The position numbers were made by a program, and so were the translations under genes. A model generated the notes under the pieces. That model was not told where the DNA came from. It worked only from the letters and a program-made list of their open reading frames with translations, and made no database searches. Shown here piece after piece: positions 1 to 8,947 of a stretch of 64,000 bases of DNA; position 1 is the first letter of the stretch, and each line of letters begins with the position of its first letter. Origin of the DNA: Salaquimonas pukyongi (GTDB taxonomy: Bacteria; Pseudomonadota; Alphaproteobacteria; Rhizobiales; Rhizobiaceae); NCBI RefSeq assembly GCF_001953055.1, contig NZ_CP019044.1:2604001-2668000 (forward strand), given 5' to 3'.

Positions 1-945
1 GGCCGCATTGAGGAACTGGCGCTTGCCATCGCGCTTTGCCAGCAAACCGAAACCCCATCTGCTGATCCCGCCCGCCTGCTCATATTTGCCGGCGATCACG
101 GCCTGACGGCAGAAGGCGTATCCGCCTGGCCGAGCAAAGTTACCACCCAGATGGTCTTGAACTTTCTGTCCGGTGGCGCCGCAGCGAATGTCTTCGCCAA
201 AACCAACAATGTAGCGATCACCGTGGCAGATGCCGGCATCATCGGCGACTTGCCGGACCATCCCGATCTCGTGCGGGCCAAAATTCGGAAGGGAACCGCC
301 AACGCCCTTCAAGAAGATGCCCTGAGCCTTCAGGAGGTTGACCAGGCATTGGCGTTCGGTGCCCGGATCGCCGCCGATGCCGTTCAGAATGGGACAAAGA
401 CCGTGTTGCTTGGGGAAATGGGCATCGGCAATACTTCCAGCGCCAGCCTGCTTGCCCATGCCATTGCCGGGATCGACCTTGAAACGCTGACCGGACCCGG
501 TGCAGGGCTCGATGGGGACGGAGTAAACCGCAAGCTGGAAATTCTTCACAAAACCGCTGCCCGCAGGCCCGGAGAACTTGAACCGCGCGATGCGCTGTCA
601 GCCTATGGCGGGCTTGAAATCGCCTGCATGGCTGGCGCGCTTATCGGCGCTGCCAGCGCCGGCGGCATGGTATTGGTCGATGGCTTTATCGCCACAGCGG
701 CGGCACTTTGCGCCCTGAAAGCCCGGCCGGAAGCTGCCGGATACACGGTATTTTCGCACCGCTCAAAGGAGCCTGGCCACCACGCTGTTCTTCAGGCCCT
801 TGATGCAACACCGCTGCTCGACCTTGATCTTCGGCTTGGCGAGGGCACCGGCGCACTACTTGCCTTCCCCCTGCTTCGCAATGCCTGTGCAATGTTGAAC
901 GACATGGCAACCTTTGAAAGCGCCGGCGTTTCTGGCAAGGAATAA
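1..945 (+). CDS. cobT: CobT, nicotinate-nucleotide--dimethylbenzimidazole phosphoribosyltransferase (5' end cut by window)
   Basis: Makes alpha-ribazole phosphate from nicotinate mononucleotide and dimethylbenzimidazole, for the lower ligand of cobalamin. The frame is open from base 1 and shows 314 residues; the family has about 340, so roughly 25 N-terminal residues lie outside the window. Visible family motifs are FAGDHG early, QMVLNFLSGGAA, GEMGIGNTSSA in the middle, and GEGTGA near the C-terminus, whose Glu (codon at 841) corresponds to the catalytic base. The next gene, cobS/cobV, uses its product. Do not confuse it with the cobaltochelatase subunit that is also called CobT. Confidence 0.95.
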   Translation, partial: GRIEELALAIALCQQTETPSADPARLLIFAGDHGLTAEGVSAWPSKVTTQMVLNFLSGGAAANVFAKTNNVAITVADAGIIGDLPDHPDLVRAKIRKGTANALQEDALSLQEVDQALAFGARIAADAVQNGTKTVLLGEMGIGNTSSASLLAHAIAGIDLETLTGPGAGLDGDGVNRKLEILHKTAARRPGELEPRDALSAYGGLEIACMAGALIGAASAGGMVLVDGFIATAAALCALKARPEAAGYTVFSHRSKEPGHHAVLQALDATPLLDLDLRLGEGTGALLAFPLLRNACAMLNDMATFESAGVSGKE

Positions 946-997
946 GGTCAATCTCGAACGGCCACAGGCATTCAGCCTGGGCTGAGGGAACACCGGC

Positions 998-1744
998 ATG
1001 AACGATACTTTGCAGGACTTGCTTGCCGCCTTGCGCTTTTTCACCCGCCTTCCCCTGCCAGAAGATAGCGGCGAGGGAAAGCCTTTGGCTACCGCAGCAA
1101 CCGGCTTTCCATTTGCCGGCTTCGTTGTCGGCGCGCTGGCAGCCCTTGTGTGGGCTATTTCCGCCACCATACTGCCAGCCCTTCCCGCTGCCGGTCTTGC
1201 CATCGCTGCAGGCTTACTGGTGACCGGTGCTCTTCATGAAGACGGGTTGAGCGATTGTGCCGATGGACTTGGCGGCGGCACTACCCGCCAGCGCGCGCTG
1301 GAGATCATGCGCGACAGCCGTATCGGAGCCTTCGGCGCTGCAGCCCTGATCATGACCATCGGCCTGCGCTGGGCTTCCCTGGCTGAACTTACCATGATCG
1401 GCGGCGTCCTAGCGCTGCTGACTGCCCATACGGTCTCCCGGGCCGCCATTCTCCCGGCGCTGGTCTATTCATCCTATGCCCGCAAAGAGGGGCTTGCCAG
1501 CACGGTCGCCGGCGGCATTCACTCATCACAACTATTCATCACCATTGTCATATCGTTGCTGCTGGCATTGCTGTTTGGCGGCCTTGTCGGCCTTGCGGCA
1601 GCCAGTGTTGCGTTTGCGCTGGCATTTGCGTTTCTCAAGTATCTTGAGGCACGTCTTGGCGGCTATACCGGCGACGGGCTGGGCGCCATGCAGCAGATCG
1701 CCGAAATCTCCGTCATGCTCTTTTTCTGTGCTGCGTGGACGTGA
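998..1744 (+). CDS. cobS: Adenosylcobinamide-GDP ribazoletransferase (cobalamin synthase, CobS/CobV)
   Basis: Integral membrane enzyme that joins adenosylcobinamide-GDP with alpha-ribazole (phosphate), the last assembly step of the nucleotide loop. It has 248 residues, normal for the family, with many hydrophobic segments. The acidic signature HEDGLSDCADGLGGG lies at residues 80-94, and DSRIGAFG follows, as in CobS/CobV proteins. It starts 52 bp after cobT and ends 4 bp before the phosphatase gene, so the three are probably cotranscribed. In Pseudomonas denitrificans nomenclature this is cobV; it is not the chelatase subunit CobS. Confidence 0.93.
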   Translation: MNDTLQDLLAALRFFTRLPLPEDSGEGKPLATAATGFPFAGFVVGALAALVWAISATILPALPAAGLAIAAGLLVTGALHEDGLSDCADGLGGGTTRQRALEIMRDSRIGAFGAAALIMTIGLRWASLAELTMIGGVLALLTAHTVSRAAILPALVYSSYARKEGLASTVAGGIHSSQLFITIVISLLLALLFGGLVGLAAASVAFALAFAFLKYLEARLGGYTGDGLGAMQQIAEISVMLFFCAAWT

Positions 1745-1748
1745 CGGC

Positions 1749-2297
1749 ATGATCTTCCTGCGCCACCCCACCCCTGATATCGAACCGGGCATCTGCTATG
1801 GACGCACGGATCTGGACATTGCCGAAATCGGCCACACCCAGGTCGAGCAAGCCTTGCAGACAACGCCAAAATTGTCCCGCATTGTCGCAAGCCCGGCACG
1901 CCGGTGCCGCAAGCTTGCCCTTGCGCTCGCTGAGCGCGACGGTCTGGAACCCATCTTTGACGAGCGCCTTTGGGAAATGCACATGGGCGAATGGGAGGGC
2001 ATCCCGTGGAAGGAAATCGACCGGGCCCTTACCGAGGCCTGGCTGAACGATCCGGTTAACAATCCGACGCCGGGCGGTGAGTCCTTTGCCGATTTGCAGA
2101 CCCGTGTTGCCGAAGCCACCGCAGAACTCGACGACCATCTGGCGCTGGCAACAGCGGTCGTCTGCCATGCCGGCCCTATCCGCGCCACGCAGATGAACTG
2201 GCACGGACTGACCTTTCACGATGCCTTTTCCGAGGCGCCGCCCTATGCAGAACCCTTGCGGCTGCTCAAACCGGGCTGGCGCGAACCGAAAGCCTGA
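1749..2297 (+). CDS. Histidine phosphatase family protein, probable alpha-ribazole phosphatase (CobC type)
   Basis: Phosphoglycerate-mutase-like phosphatase, likely removing the 5'-phosphate from alpha-ribazole phosphate or adenosylcobalamin phosphate. The protein has 182 residues. The catalytic motif is LRHPTP at residues 4-9, so RHP replaces the usual RHG. SPARRC and ERLWEMHMGEWEG follow, and the second histidine is His140 in CHAGP. The ATG at 1749 is preferred: it lies 4 bp after the cobS stop and the motif follows at once. The open frame extends further upstream inside cobS, but that part has no family similarity. Assignment to B12 synthesis rests on position next to cobT-cobS. Confidence 0.85.
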   Translation: MIFLRHPTPDIEPGICYGRTDLDIAEIGHTQVEQALQTTPKLSRIVASPARRCRKLALALAERDGLEPIFDERLWEMHMGEWEGIPWKEIDRALTEAWLNDPVNNPTPGGESFADLQTRVAEATAELDDHLALATAVVCHAGPIRATQMNWHGLTFHDAFSEAPPYAEPLRLLKPGWREPKA

Positions 2298-2300
2298 CAA

Positions 2301-3275
2301 TCAGGCAATTACCCAGCTCAGCAGGATAAGTCCGGCAAAGACAAGGCAGGCCGTCTTGATGAGACCCGTAGCTGCACGAATGTCACTGGCGTCGAGATCT
2401 CGCTTGCCGCTGGCATTGATATAGGCTTGTGTAACCGGTCCCGAGGCATAGATACGCGGCCCGCCCAGTGCGAAATTGCAGGCGCCCGCCACCGCCGCCT
2501 CCGGCCATCCGGCGTTGGGAGAACGGTGCAGACCCGCATCGGCGATCGCTGTGGACATGGATTTACGGGCGGAAATCACTCCCCGGTACGCCAAGGCCGC
2601 GAGCGCAACAATACCCGCTGAAAGCCGGGCCGGAAGCCAGTTCGCCAGATCGTCGATCTGGGCTGCCACCTTGCCGAAATGCTCGTAGCGGGTATTGCGG
2701 TAACCGATCATCGAATCAGCCGTGTTGATGATCTTGTAGGCGATCACACCCGGAAGGCCGAACACCGCATACCACAAAGCAGGCGCCACAACCCCATCGG
2801 AGTAATTCTCCGCCAGGGATTCGATGGCTGCCCGGCAAACTCCGGGCCGGTCCAGCGTTTTCGGGTCACGGCCGACGATTTTGCCCACTGCCGTCCTGCC
2901 GCCCTCAAGATCCTGCTCCGTCAGCCCATCCGCCACAGCCGAAACATGGTCGATCAGGCTACGCTGGGCGATCAGCGAAAAGACGATGAACCCCTCCAGT
3001 ACCATGCCCAGAATGCCAAGGGGACTAAACACACCATGCAGTAAAACACCGCAGACAACGCCCGCCAGGATCATCATGGCGATGCAGATTGCACCCTTTC
3101 GGTAGCGGGCGCCATCCTCATCGCTTTCCAGATTAAAGCGGCGATCGAGCCATGCGATTGCCTTGCCGAACCCCACCACGGGATGGGGTATCCGCGACCA
3201 TAGCCATTGCGGTTCGCCAAACTTCCAGTCGGCGGCAAGTGCCAACAGCAAGATCAGCAGCGCTTCGTCAGCCAT
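2301..3275 (-). CDS. cobD: Adenosylcobinamide-phosphate synthase (CbiB/CobD)
   Basis: Membrane enzyme that attaches (R)-1-amino-2-propanol (phosphate) to adenosylcobyric acid. About 324 residues with several membrane segments. Family motifs are DWKFGEPQWLWSRIPHPVVGFG near the N-terminus, ESLAENYSDGVVAPALWY, and NTADSMIGYRNTRYEHFGKVAAQIDD. A second ATG lies at 3284; 3275 is preferred because it leaves a better-spaced AGGA upstream, but the choice is not certain. It overlaps the end of cobC by 8 bp, and CobC supplies the aminopropanol phosphate it uses. It converges with the phosphatase gene at 2297. Confidence 0.92.
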   Translation of the reverse strand: MADEALLILLLALAADWKFGEPQWLWSRIPHPVVGFGKAIAWLDRRFNLESDEDGARYRKGAICIAMMILAGVVCGVLLHGVFSPLGILGMVLEGFIVFSLIAQRSLIDHVSAVADGLTEQDLEGGRTAVGKIVGRDPKTLDRPGVCRAAIESLAENYSDGVVAPALWYAVFGLPGVIAYKIINTADSMIGYRNTRYEHFGKVAAQIDDLANWLPARLSAGIVALAALAYRGVISARKSMSTAIADAGLHRSPNAGWPEAAVAGACNFALGGPRIYASGPVTQAYINASGKRDLDASDIRAATGLIKTACLVFAGLILLSWVIA

Positions 3276-4317
3276 GGGCCTCATGTCCTGACGTGCGTTT
3301 CATGGCGCCGCCGTCTGCCATCACTTGCGAAAGCGCAATCTCAAGCCGCGAAAAGGCCGCTTCATCGCCGCATAGCCCAAACCGCAACCGGCCCGGCAAG
3401 GTTTCGAAATCGCGCACAAGAATGTGCCGCTGCGCCAGGCCGTCTGCGATTTCTGTCGCCCGCTCATGACCGGCAAAAACGAAAAGCGGATGCACCCCGC
3501 AAATCGCAAAACCCTGGGCTTTGAGCAAACCTGCCATGGCTTGGGAATCGTTCTGCAACCGGCGGCGCGTTTTCGCAACCCAGCTGGTATCCTGCAATGC
3601 TCGGGCTCCAACGGAAAGCGCCGGACCCGATACACTCCACGGACCCTGCAATTCCTCCAGCGCTTCAGCCAGAGCCGGCGAACAGACGGCAAATCCCAGC
3701 CGCAATCCCGCAAGACCGAAGAACTTGCCGAAGGAGCGCAGCACAATCACATTTTCCGGCAGCAATGGAATCAGACTTGCTTGCGGACTGGTATCGCAAA
3801 AGGCTTCATCTATAACCAGCCAGCCAGCCCGCGCACGCATGCTTTCCGCCAGCACCAGCAACTGATCTTGCGGCGTCACCCGGCAATCAGGATTGTTCGG
3901 ATTGACCACGACCAGAACCCTGGCTGCTTCCGGCACCGGTTCGCCGTGGCGGATTTCGCTCACAGCCAACCCCGATTTTCGCCACACATGGGCGTGCTCG
4001 CCATAGGTCGGCGTGACAACGGCGATCTGATCGGCATCGAGTACCCGCGGCAGCAATTCGATCAATGCCTGCGTACCGTTTGCCACCACTACCGCAGCCT
4101 CTTCCGGCACGCAGTAGCAAGCCCTCGCTGCCGCCTTCAGGGCATCTTCGGCGCCACGGTCCGGCAGCCGCTGCCAGCTCTCAATCTTGATCGGCGGCAG
4201 CGGATAGGCGTTTGGATTTATGCCGGTGGAAAGGTCGAGCCAGCCGGCACGCTCCCCGCCATATCGCATCATTGCCGCATCAAGCCCGCCGCCATGGGCA
4301 ATCCGTTCCCCCATCAC
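3268..4317 (-). CDS. cobC: Threonine-phosphate decarboxylase CobC (PLP-dependent)
   Basis: Class-I-aminotransferase-fold enzyme that decarboxylates L-threonine-3-phosphate to (R)-1-amino-2-propanol phosphate for the B12 side arm. It has 349 residues. The sequence shows the N-terminal HGGGLDAAMMRYGG typical of CobC/CobD decarboxylases, NPNNPDCR at about 139-146, the PLP-ring Asp at about 170 and the Schiff-base lysine at about 198 in RSFGKFFGLAGLR. It overlaps cobB upstream (4-bp ATGA type) and cobD downstream, so the group is translationally coupled. A true aminotransferase role is unlikely in this setting. Confidence 0.93.
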   Translation of the reverse strand: MMGERIAHGGGLDAAMMRYGGERAGWLDLSTGINPNAYPLPPIKIESWQRLPDRGAEDALKAAARACYCVPEEAAVVVANGTQALIELLPRVLDADQIAVVTPTYGEHAHVWRKSGLAVSEIRHGEPVPEAARVLVVVNPNNPDCRVTPQDQLLVLAESMRARAGWLVIDEAFCDTSPQASLIPLLPENVIVLRSFGKFFGLAGLRLGFAVCSPALAEALEELQGPWSVSGPALSVGARALQDTSWVAKTRRRLQNDSQAMAGLLKAQGFAICGVHPLFVFAGHERATEIADGLAQRHILVRDFETLPGRLRFGLCGDEAAFSRLEIALSQVMADGGAMKRTSGHEAHG

Positions 4318-5624
4318 CCCGCTCCCCCTTCAGCATCGATGACGTGAAGATAGGAACCCATCACCCGGCCCTTGCGCAAACCACTGGTTCCAAGATCGGT
4401 GCCCAGTGCATCACAGACGGAAAACAGTGGCTCTCCTTCTTCGCGAACCGCACGCGTATAATGAAACTCATGGCCGCGCAGCTTTTGGCCCAGGGGAAAG
4501 CTGCCGTGGGAAGTGATCCGCCGGTACCCCAGATGCAGTTTGCGCTGTTCAAAACTGGTAACCAGCGGCAGCAGGCCGAGCATGGCATGGTTTTTTCCCG
4601 CCCCGTCGATCAGACCTTCGCCCAACACCATGTAGCCGCCGCACTCTCCATAGACCAGTGCTTCGCGTGCCACGACCACTTCCATGCCTTTCTTGAACTG
4701 CTCCGCCGCCGCAAGCTGTGCAGCATGCAATTCAGGATACCCGCCGGGCAGAAACACCGCATCTGCATCCAGCGGCGGCGCTTCATCTTCAAGCGGAGAA
4801 AAGAAACTGATCTGCGCGCCCTGCATACGCCAGTCCGCCAGCATATGGGGATAGCAGAAGGCAAATGCTGCATCCTTTGCAACGGCAATCTTCTGACCCA
4901 GAGGCGGCACGCGATTGGCGGCCATACCGGCATTCCCGGCGGACTGAAACAACGATGCCAGCAAATTCATGTCACACGATTGTGCTACCGTCTGCGCTGC
5001 TGCTGCAATGAAGGCATCGATATCTGCTTTTTCCCCCGCCTGGACAAGGCCCAGATGACGCCGTGGCAGGCAGAGCGCATCGTCCCGTTTCACGACACCG
5101 ACAACCGGTTTGCCAACCGGTTGCAGCGCAGCGCGCAACAGGGCTTCATGGCGCTTACTGCCCACCTTGTTGAGCAACACGCCCGCCACCGCAACGTCCT
5201 CTCTGTGCCGGACAAATCCCCCGACCAGCGCGGCAACAGAATGAGACTGTTTTGCAGCATCCACCACCAGCAGGACCGGCATGGCAAGGCTGGCGGAAAG
5301 ATCGGCAGCTGAGCCGCTGCCGTCGGCGGCGCCGTCAAACAGGCCCATCATCGCTTCGGTGAGGAGATACTCCGTCTCCTGCGCCGAGGCCAGCGCCAGC
5401 AAGCGGTCAACTTCCATTGCCCAGGGATCGAGATTGACCGATGGCCTGCCGGTTGCTGCTGCGTGAAAAGCGGGATCGATATAATCCGGCCCGGCTTTCG
5501 CTCCGGCAATATCATATCCCCTGTCCTTTAACGCCCGCAGCAATGCCAGCGTCAGCACCGTCTTCCCGCTGCCGGAAGCCGGCGCGGCAATCATCAGCCG
5601 TTTCTGGGTTGAAAGGTCAGCCAA
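4314..5624 (-). CDS. cobB: Hydrogenobyrinate/cobyrinate a,c-diamide synthase CobB
   Basis: Glutamine-dependent ATP enzyme amidating the a and c side chains of (hydrogeno)cobyrinic acid. The N-terminal P-loop is IAAPASGSGKT, followed by KAGPDYIDPAFHAAATG, a CobB/CbiA hallmark. The C-terminal class I glutaminase domain has the nucleophile Cys in GECGGYM (about 328) and a late His in SYLH. The frame stays open to an ATG at 5714 inside cobA, but that extension is not family-like. I prefer TTG at 5624, which lies 20 bp after the cobA stop and gives 436 residues, near the family length; an ATG at 5594 is also possible. Confidence 0.9.
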   Translation of the reverse strand: MADLSTQKRLMIAAPASGSGKTVLTLALLRALKDRGYDIAGAKAGPDYIDPAFHAAATGRPSVNLDPWAMEVDRLLALASAQETEYLLTEAMMGLFDGAADGSGSAADLSASLAMPVLLVVDAAKQSHSVAALVGGFVRHREDVAVAGVLLNKVGSKRHEALLRAALQPVGKPVVGVVKRDDALCLPRRHLGLVQAGEKADIDAFIAAAAQTVAQSCDMNLLASLFQSAGNAGMAANRVPPLGQKIAVAKDAAFAFCYPHMLADWRMQGAQISFFSPLEDEAPPLDADAVFLPGGYPELHAAQLAAAEQFKKGMEVVVAREALVYGECGGYMVLGEGLIDGAGKNHAMLGLLPLVTSFEQRKLHLGYRRITSHGSFPLGQKLRGHEFHYTRAVREEGEPLFSVCDALGTDLGTSGLRKGRVMGSYLHVIDAEGGAG

Positions 5625-5643
5625 AAGCCGAATCCAAAGCGCG

Positions 5644-6492
5644 TCAACCGGACCCGGAGGCCCGGGAACCCGCAGTCCTTCCAAGAGGGTCGGGATCGAG
5701 TTTGCGCCCTTCAAGCGCTCCGCGCCAGTCCAGCGCCTTGCGCAGTTTTACCGCTTCGCCAACGACAACGATGGCGGGCGGCGCAAGGCCGGATTCAGCC
5801 AAATCCGATACCGACTGGCCCAGCGTCGTCTCCAGAACCTTCTGGCTTTCCAGTGTCGCATCGCAGACAAAGGCAACCGGTGTTGCAGATCCAAGACCGT
5901 GCTCCATCAGCCGGGCGCAAATGTTCTGCCAGTGCTTCATTGCCATGTACATGACGATGACGGGCGACCCCGCCGCAACGCTTGCCCAGTCCACCGCATC
6001 GGGAACGGTACCGCCAGAATCGTGGCCCGTCAGAAAGGTCACATTGTGGTTGATGTCGCGATGGGTAACCGGAATGCCGGCATAGGCAAGCCCGCCGATC
6101 CCGGCCGAAATGCCCGGCACGATGCGAAAGGGTATACCGTGCTCGACCAAGGTCAGCGCTTCTTCACCTCCACGCCCGAAAACAAACGGATCGCCGCCTT
6201 TCAATCGCAGGACCTTCTTGCCCGCCCGCGCCAGTTCCACCAGCAAAAGGGAAATGTCGCGCTGGTTGGCAGAAGGCTTGCCGCCGCGTTTTCCCGCATA
6301 ACGCAGCTCGGTATCAGGCCGGGCACCGGCCAGAATTTCCTCATTGACCAGCGCATCATAGACAATAACATCCGCCTCGCCGATGGCACGGGCAGCCAAT
6401 ACCGTCAGAAGGCCCGGATCACCAGGCCCCGCACCGGCGAGCCACACCGTGCCCGGCAGAAATACGTCCTGTGCTTTCAGTTCTTGTGCCAC
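5644..6492 (-). CDS. cobA: Uroporphyrinogen-III C-methyltransferase CobA (SUMT)
   Basis: Adds two methyl groups from SAM to uroporphyrinogen III, giving precorrin-2, the entry point to corrin (and siroheme) synthesis. The protein has 282 residues with no fused CysG dehydrogenase or ferrochelatase domain. The family P-loop-like motif GAGPGDPGLLT is near the N-terminus, then VIVYDALV, RLKGGDPFVFGRGGEE and VPGISAGIGGLAYAGIPVTHR. First gene of the leftward cobA-cobB-cobC-cobD group; only 85 bp separate it from the divergent cbiD, so both promoters lie in 6493-6577. Confidence 0.95.
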   Translation of the reverse strand: MAQELKAQDVFLPGTVWLAGAGPGDPGLLTVLAARAIGEADVIVYDALVNEEILAGARPDTELRYAGKRGGKPSANQRDISLLLVELARAGKKVLRLKGGDPFVFGRGGEEALTLVEHGIPFRIVPGISAGIGGLAYAGIPVTHRDINHNVTFLTGHDSGGTVPDAVDWASVAAGSPVIVMYMAMKHWQNICARLMEHGLGSATPVAFVCDATLESQKVLETTLGQSVSDLAESGLAPPAIVVVGEAVKLRKALDWRGALEGRKLDPDPLGRTAGSRASGSG

Positions 6493-6577
6493 GTGTCCGA
6501 CAGCTCATGGTTTACCGGGTCAATCATCATAAAGCAGCGCGATTGGCCATCGCAATCGCGTCACCTATAAGGCGTTT

Positions 6578-7693
6578 ATGAGTAAAGTGGAACGCAAAGG
6601 CAAACCGGAGGATGCAACGCCGCTAAGGCGGGGCTGGACCACTGGTGCCTGCGCCACGGCCGCAACCAAGGCCGCGCTGAGCGCGCTGTTTACCGGAAGC
6701 TTCCCCGATCCCGTCTCCATCACCCTGCCAAAGGGGGAAAGACCCGCCTTTGCCCTGGCCAGAGAAGAACTAATTGATAATGCTGCCACAGCTGCCATTA
6801 TCAAGGATGCGGGAGACGATCCCGACGTCACCCATGGCGCGCTGATCATCTCCACTGTTCGCATGGGGGCGCCCGGAAGCGGCATTGCCTTCAGGGCCGG
6901 AAACGGTGTTGGCACGGTGACCAAGCCGGGCCTTCCCGTTGCGGCCGGCGAGCCGGCGATCAACCCGGTGCCCCGGCAAATGATGCAGGAAGCCGTCCAA
7001 ACGCTTTGTGCTGAACATGGCAAAGCACCGGACATCGAGATTACCCTTTCGGTGCCGGATGGGGAGGAAATGGCCCGACACACCTGGAACCCGAGGCTTG
7101 GCATCATCGGCGGCATTTCTATCCTCGGCACCACCGGCATCGTTCACCCGTTTTCCTGCTCGGCCTGGATTCACTCCATTCACCGCGGCATCGATGTCTG
7201 CCGGGCCAATGGATTGACCCATGCCATTGCCGCCACCGGCTCAACCTCTGAAGATGCCGCCAACGCGATCTACCACCTGCCGCTCGAAGCCCTCCTCGAC
7301 ATGGGCGATTTCGCCGGCGGGCTATTGAAGTATCTGCGGGTCCATCCCATCGCCCGCCTGACACTCGCCGGCGGCTTTGCCAAGTTTACCAAGCTTGCCC
7401 AGGGCGCCATGGACCTGCATTCGGGCCGCAGTCAGGTCGACTTGGATTGGCTTTCCGGCCAGGCCTCCACACTGGGGCTCAACGGCGCTGAAACAGAAGC
7501 CGTCCGCAACGCCAATACGGCACTCGAAGCACTTGAAATTGCCACCGGCAAGATCGACCTGCCGGGCCATATTGCCGCCCTTGCACAAAAGCAGGCCCTT
7601 GCCATCCTGCGCGGCGCGCCGGTGGACGTGGAAGTGCTGATCTTTTCCCGCGATGGAAAACTGCTCGGCAAGGCAGGCAGCTTCCGTGGCTAG
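6578..7693 (+). CDS. cbiD: Cobalt-precorrin-5B (C1)-methyltransferase CbiD
   Basis: CbiD methylates C1 of the corrin precursor in the oxygen-independent route, the job done by the unrelated CobF in the oxygen-dependent route. It has 371 residues and begins with the family pattern LRRGWTTGACATAATKAAL; later it has TKPGLPV.AGEPAINPVPR, GTTGIVHPFSCSAWIHSI and the C-terminal LAGGFAKFTKLAQG. It overlaps cobK by 8 bp. Its presence in a cluster that also encodes CobN is notable; no cobF is seen in the window. Confidence 0.94.
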   Translation: MSKVERKGKPEDATPLRRGWTTGACATAATKAALSALFTGSFPDPVSITLPKGERPAFALAREELIDNAATAAIIKDAGDDPDVTHGALIISTVRMGAPGSGIAFRAGNGVGTVTKPGLPVAAGEPAINPVPRQMMQEAVQTLCAEHGKAPDIEITLSVPDGEEMARHTWNPRLGIIGGISILGTTGIVHPFSCSAWIHSIHRGIDVCRANGLTHAIAATGSTSEDAANAIYHLPLEALLDMGDFAGGLLKYLRVHPIARLTLAGGFAKFTKLAQGAMDLHSGRSQVDLDWLSGQASTLGLNGAETEAVRNANTALEALEIATGKIDLPGHIAALAQKQALAILRGAPVDVEVLIFSRDGKLLGKAGSFRG

Positions 7694-8405
7694 AAAAGAC
7701 AAAATCCTTATCCTGGGCGGAACACAGGAAGCCGTCGAACTGGCAGACGAACTGGCGGCCAAAGGCCATGACGTCACCACGTCACTGGCCGGACGCACCA
7801 GGGAACCCCGGCCCGTTACCGGTAGCGTCCGCATCGGCGGATTCAGCGGCGATGGCACAACCGGTGCCGAGGGCCTTGCGGCCTTCCTGATCGAAAACGG
7901 GTTTACGCGATTGATCGACGCCACCCATCCCTTTGCCGCCAACATCTCCGCCAATGCGCGCCAGGCGGCACAAACCACAGGCGTCATCTTCGAAAACCGG
8001 CAGCGTGCCCCATGGCGAAAACTGGACGGCGAGACCTGGATCAAGGTGGCATCCCTTGAAGAAGCCCGCGACACGATCCCTCCCGGCGCTCGCGTTCTGC
8101 TTGCCCTCGGCAGCCAGCACATCGCCAGCTTTGCCGCCCGCAAGGACGTTCATTTTGTCCTGCGCATGATCGATAAACCGGCCGAGCCCCTGCCCTTTGA
8201 GCGCTACGATCTCGTGCTCGGCCGCCCGGCCGACAATACTGCCGCCGAAACCATGCTGCTGAAGAGCCATGACATTACCCATATTGTCAGCCGCAATTCA
8301 GGCGGCAAGGGCGCTTACGCCAAGATTACGGCGGCCCGTGAACTGGGCATTCCGGTGATCATGATAGGCCGCCCCGTTCAACAGGAGAAAACCCATGAGC
8401 CGTGA
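7686..8405 (+). CDS. cobK: Precorrin-6A reductase CobK/CbiJ
   Basis: NADPH-dependent reductase of the (cobalt-)precorrin-6A macrocycle. The GTG at 7686 overlaps the cbiD stop and gives 239 residues beginning VARKDKILILGGTQEAVELA, with a Rossmann-like GGT motif. The in-frame ATG at 7653 would add 11 non-family residues inside cbiD. Family motifs DATHPFAA at about 80 and RQRAPW follow, and SRNSGGKGAYAKI is near the C-terminus. The frame ends 11 bp into the mmcQ/yjbR gene, so cbiD, cobK and that gene form one coupled transcript. Confidence 0.92.
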   Translation: MARKDKILILGGTQEAVELADELAAKGHDVTTSLAGRTREPRPVTGSVRIGGFSGDGTTGAEGLAAFLIENGFTRLIDATHPFAANISANARQAAQTTGVIFENRQRAPWRKLDGETWIKVASLEEARDTIPPGARVLLALGSQHIASFAARKDVHFVLRMIDKPAEPLPFERYDLVLGRPADNTAAETMLLKSHDITHIVSRNSGGKGAYAKITAARELGIPVIMIGRPVQQEKTHEP

Positions 8406-8745
8406 TCTCGTCAATGAAATATGCCGCGAACTGCCTGGCGCGGAAGTTTCCGATCCCTGGGGCGGCGGCCACGATGCCTGGAAGATCGGCGGCAAGATGT
8501 TCGCCTGTATCGGCTCGGTAACACCCGGCGTTTCGGTCAAGACCGACAGCATAGAGACCGCACAAATGCTCATCGATGCGGGAGTTGGCACCAAGGCGCC
8601 CTATTTTCATCGTTCCTGGATTTTGCTGCCCTGGGATTGCGAACCGGAGGAACTGCGCCACCGGCTGGTGCAGTCATACAAGATCGTACGCTTCGGTCTT
8701 ACCCGAAAGCAGCAACAGGCACTGCCTGAATTCCCGGACACCTAG
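8395..8745 (+). CDS. MmcQ/YjbR family protein
   Basis: Small protein of 116 residues with the YjbR/MmcQ fold (CyaY-like, proposed DNA-binding). Visible family features are the N-terminal RDLVNEICRELPGAEVSDPWGGGHDAWKIGGKMFACIG, and HRSWILLPWD followed by a C-terminal helix with SYKIVRFGLTRKQQ. Its biochemical role is unknown in general and none is established for cobalamin synthesis. It overlaps cobK by 11 bp, so it is probably translated with it. Its TAG stop is the first three bases of a dispersed repeat, so the repeat abuts the gene exactly. Confidence 0.8.
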   Translation: MSRDLVNEICRELPGAEVSDPWGGGHDAWKIGGKMFACIGSVTPGVSVKTDSIETAQMLIDAGVGTKAPYFHRSWILLPWDCEPEELRHRLVQSYKIVRFGLTRKQQQALPEFPDT

Positions 8746-8940
8746 AGCGTGTCCTGTTTAAATGGAAGCAGTTTGCATGGATGGATTTTTCGTTTCTGGC
8801 AAGGAGAACACCGCAGCGCGGTGCCTTGCCACCTCGCGAGGGTTTCGACGAAGTCAGGTTGGAAAGGCTTCCACAGCCGGGAGCTTAACCTGTTGAAAAA
8901 CCTGTCATTTCTGCAATCGTTTGAGCGTGAAAGGCTCTAA
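8743..8940 (+). repeat. Dispersed intergenic repeat, copy A (MITE-like mosaic)
   Basis: Begins TAGAGCGTGTCC and ends near GGCTCTA. About 170 bp, through CTGCAATCGTTTGA, match the reverse complement of the repeat at 58724-59040 almost base for base, including ATGGATGGATTTTTCGTTTC and CACCGCAGCGCGGTGCCTTG. It fills the gap between the convergent mmcQ/yjbR and cobM genes. A 63-codon open frame across it is repeat sequence and not counted as a gene. Confidence 0.8.
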
Positions 8941-8947
8941 CTGCCGC

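Noticed and set aside
4212-5312. A 366-codon open frame on the plus strand, antisense to cobC and cobB
   Set aside because: It lies opposite two well-supported genes, has no recognisable motif, and is rich in His, Arg and Gln as expected for the reverse frame of GC-rich coding DNA.
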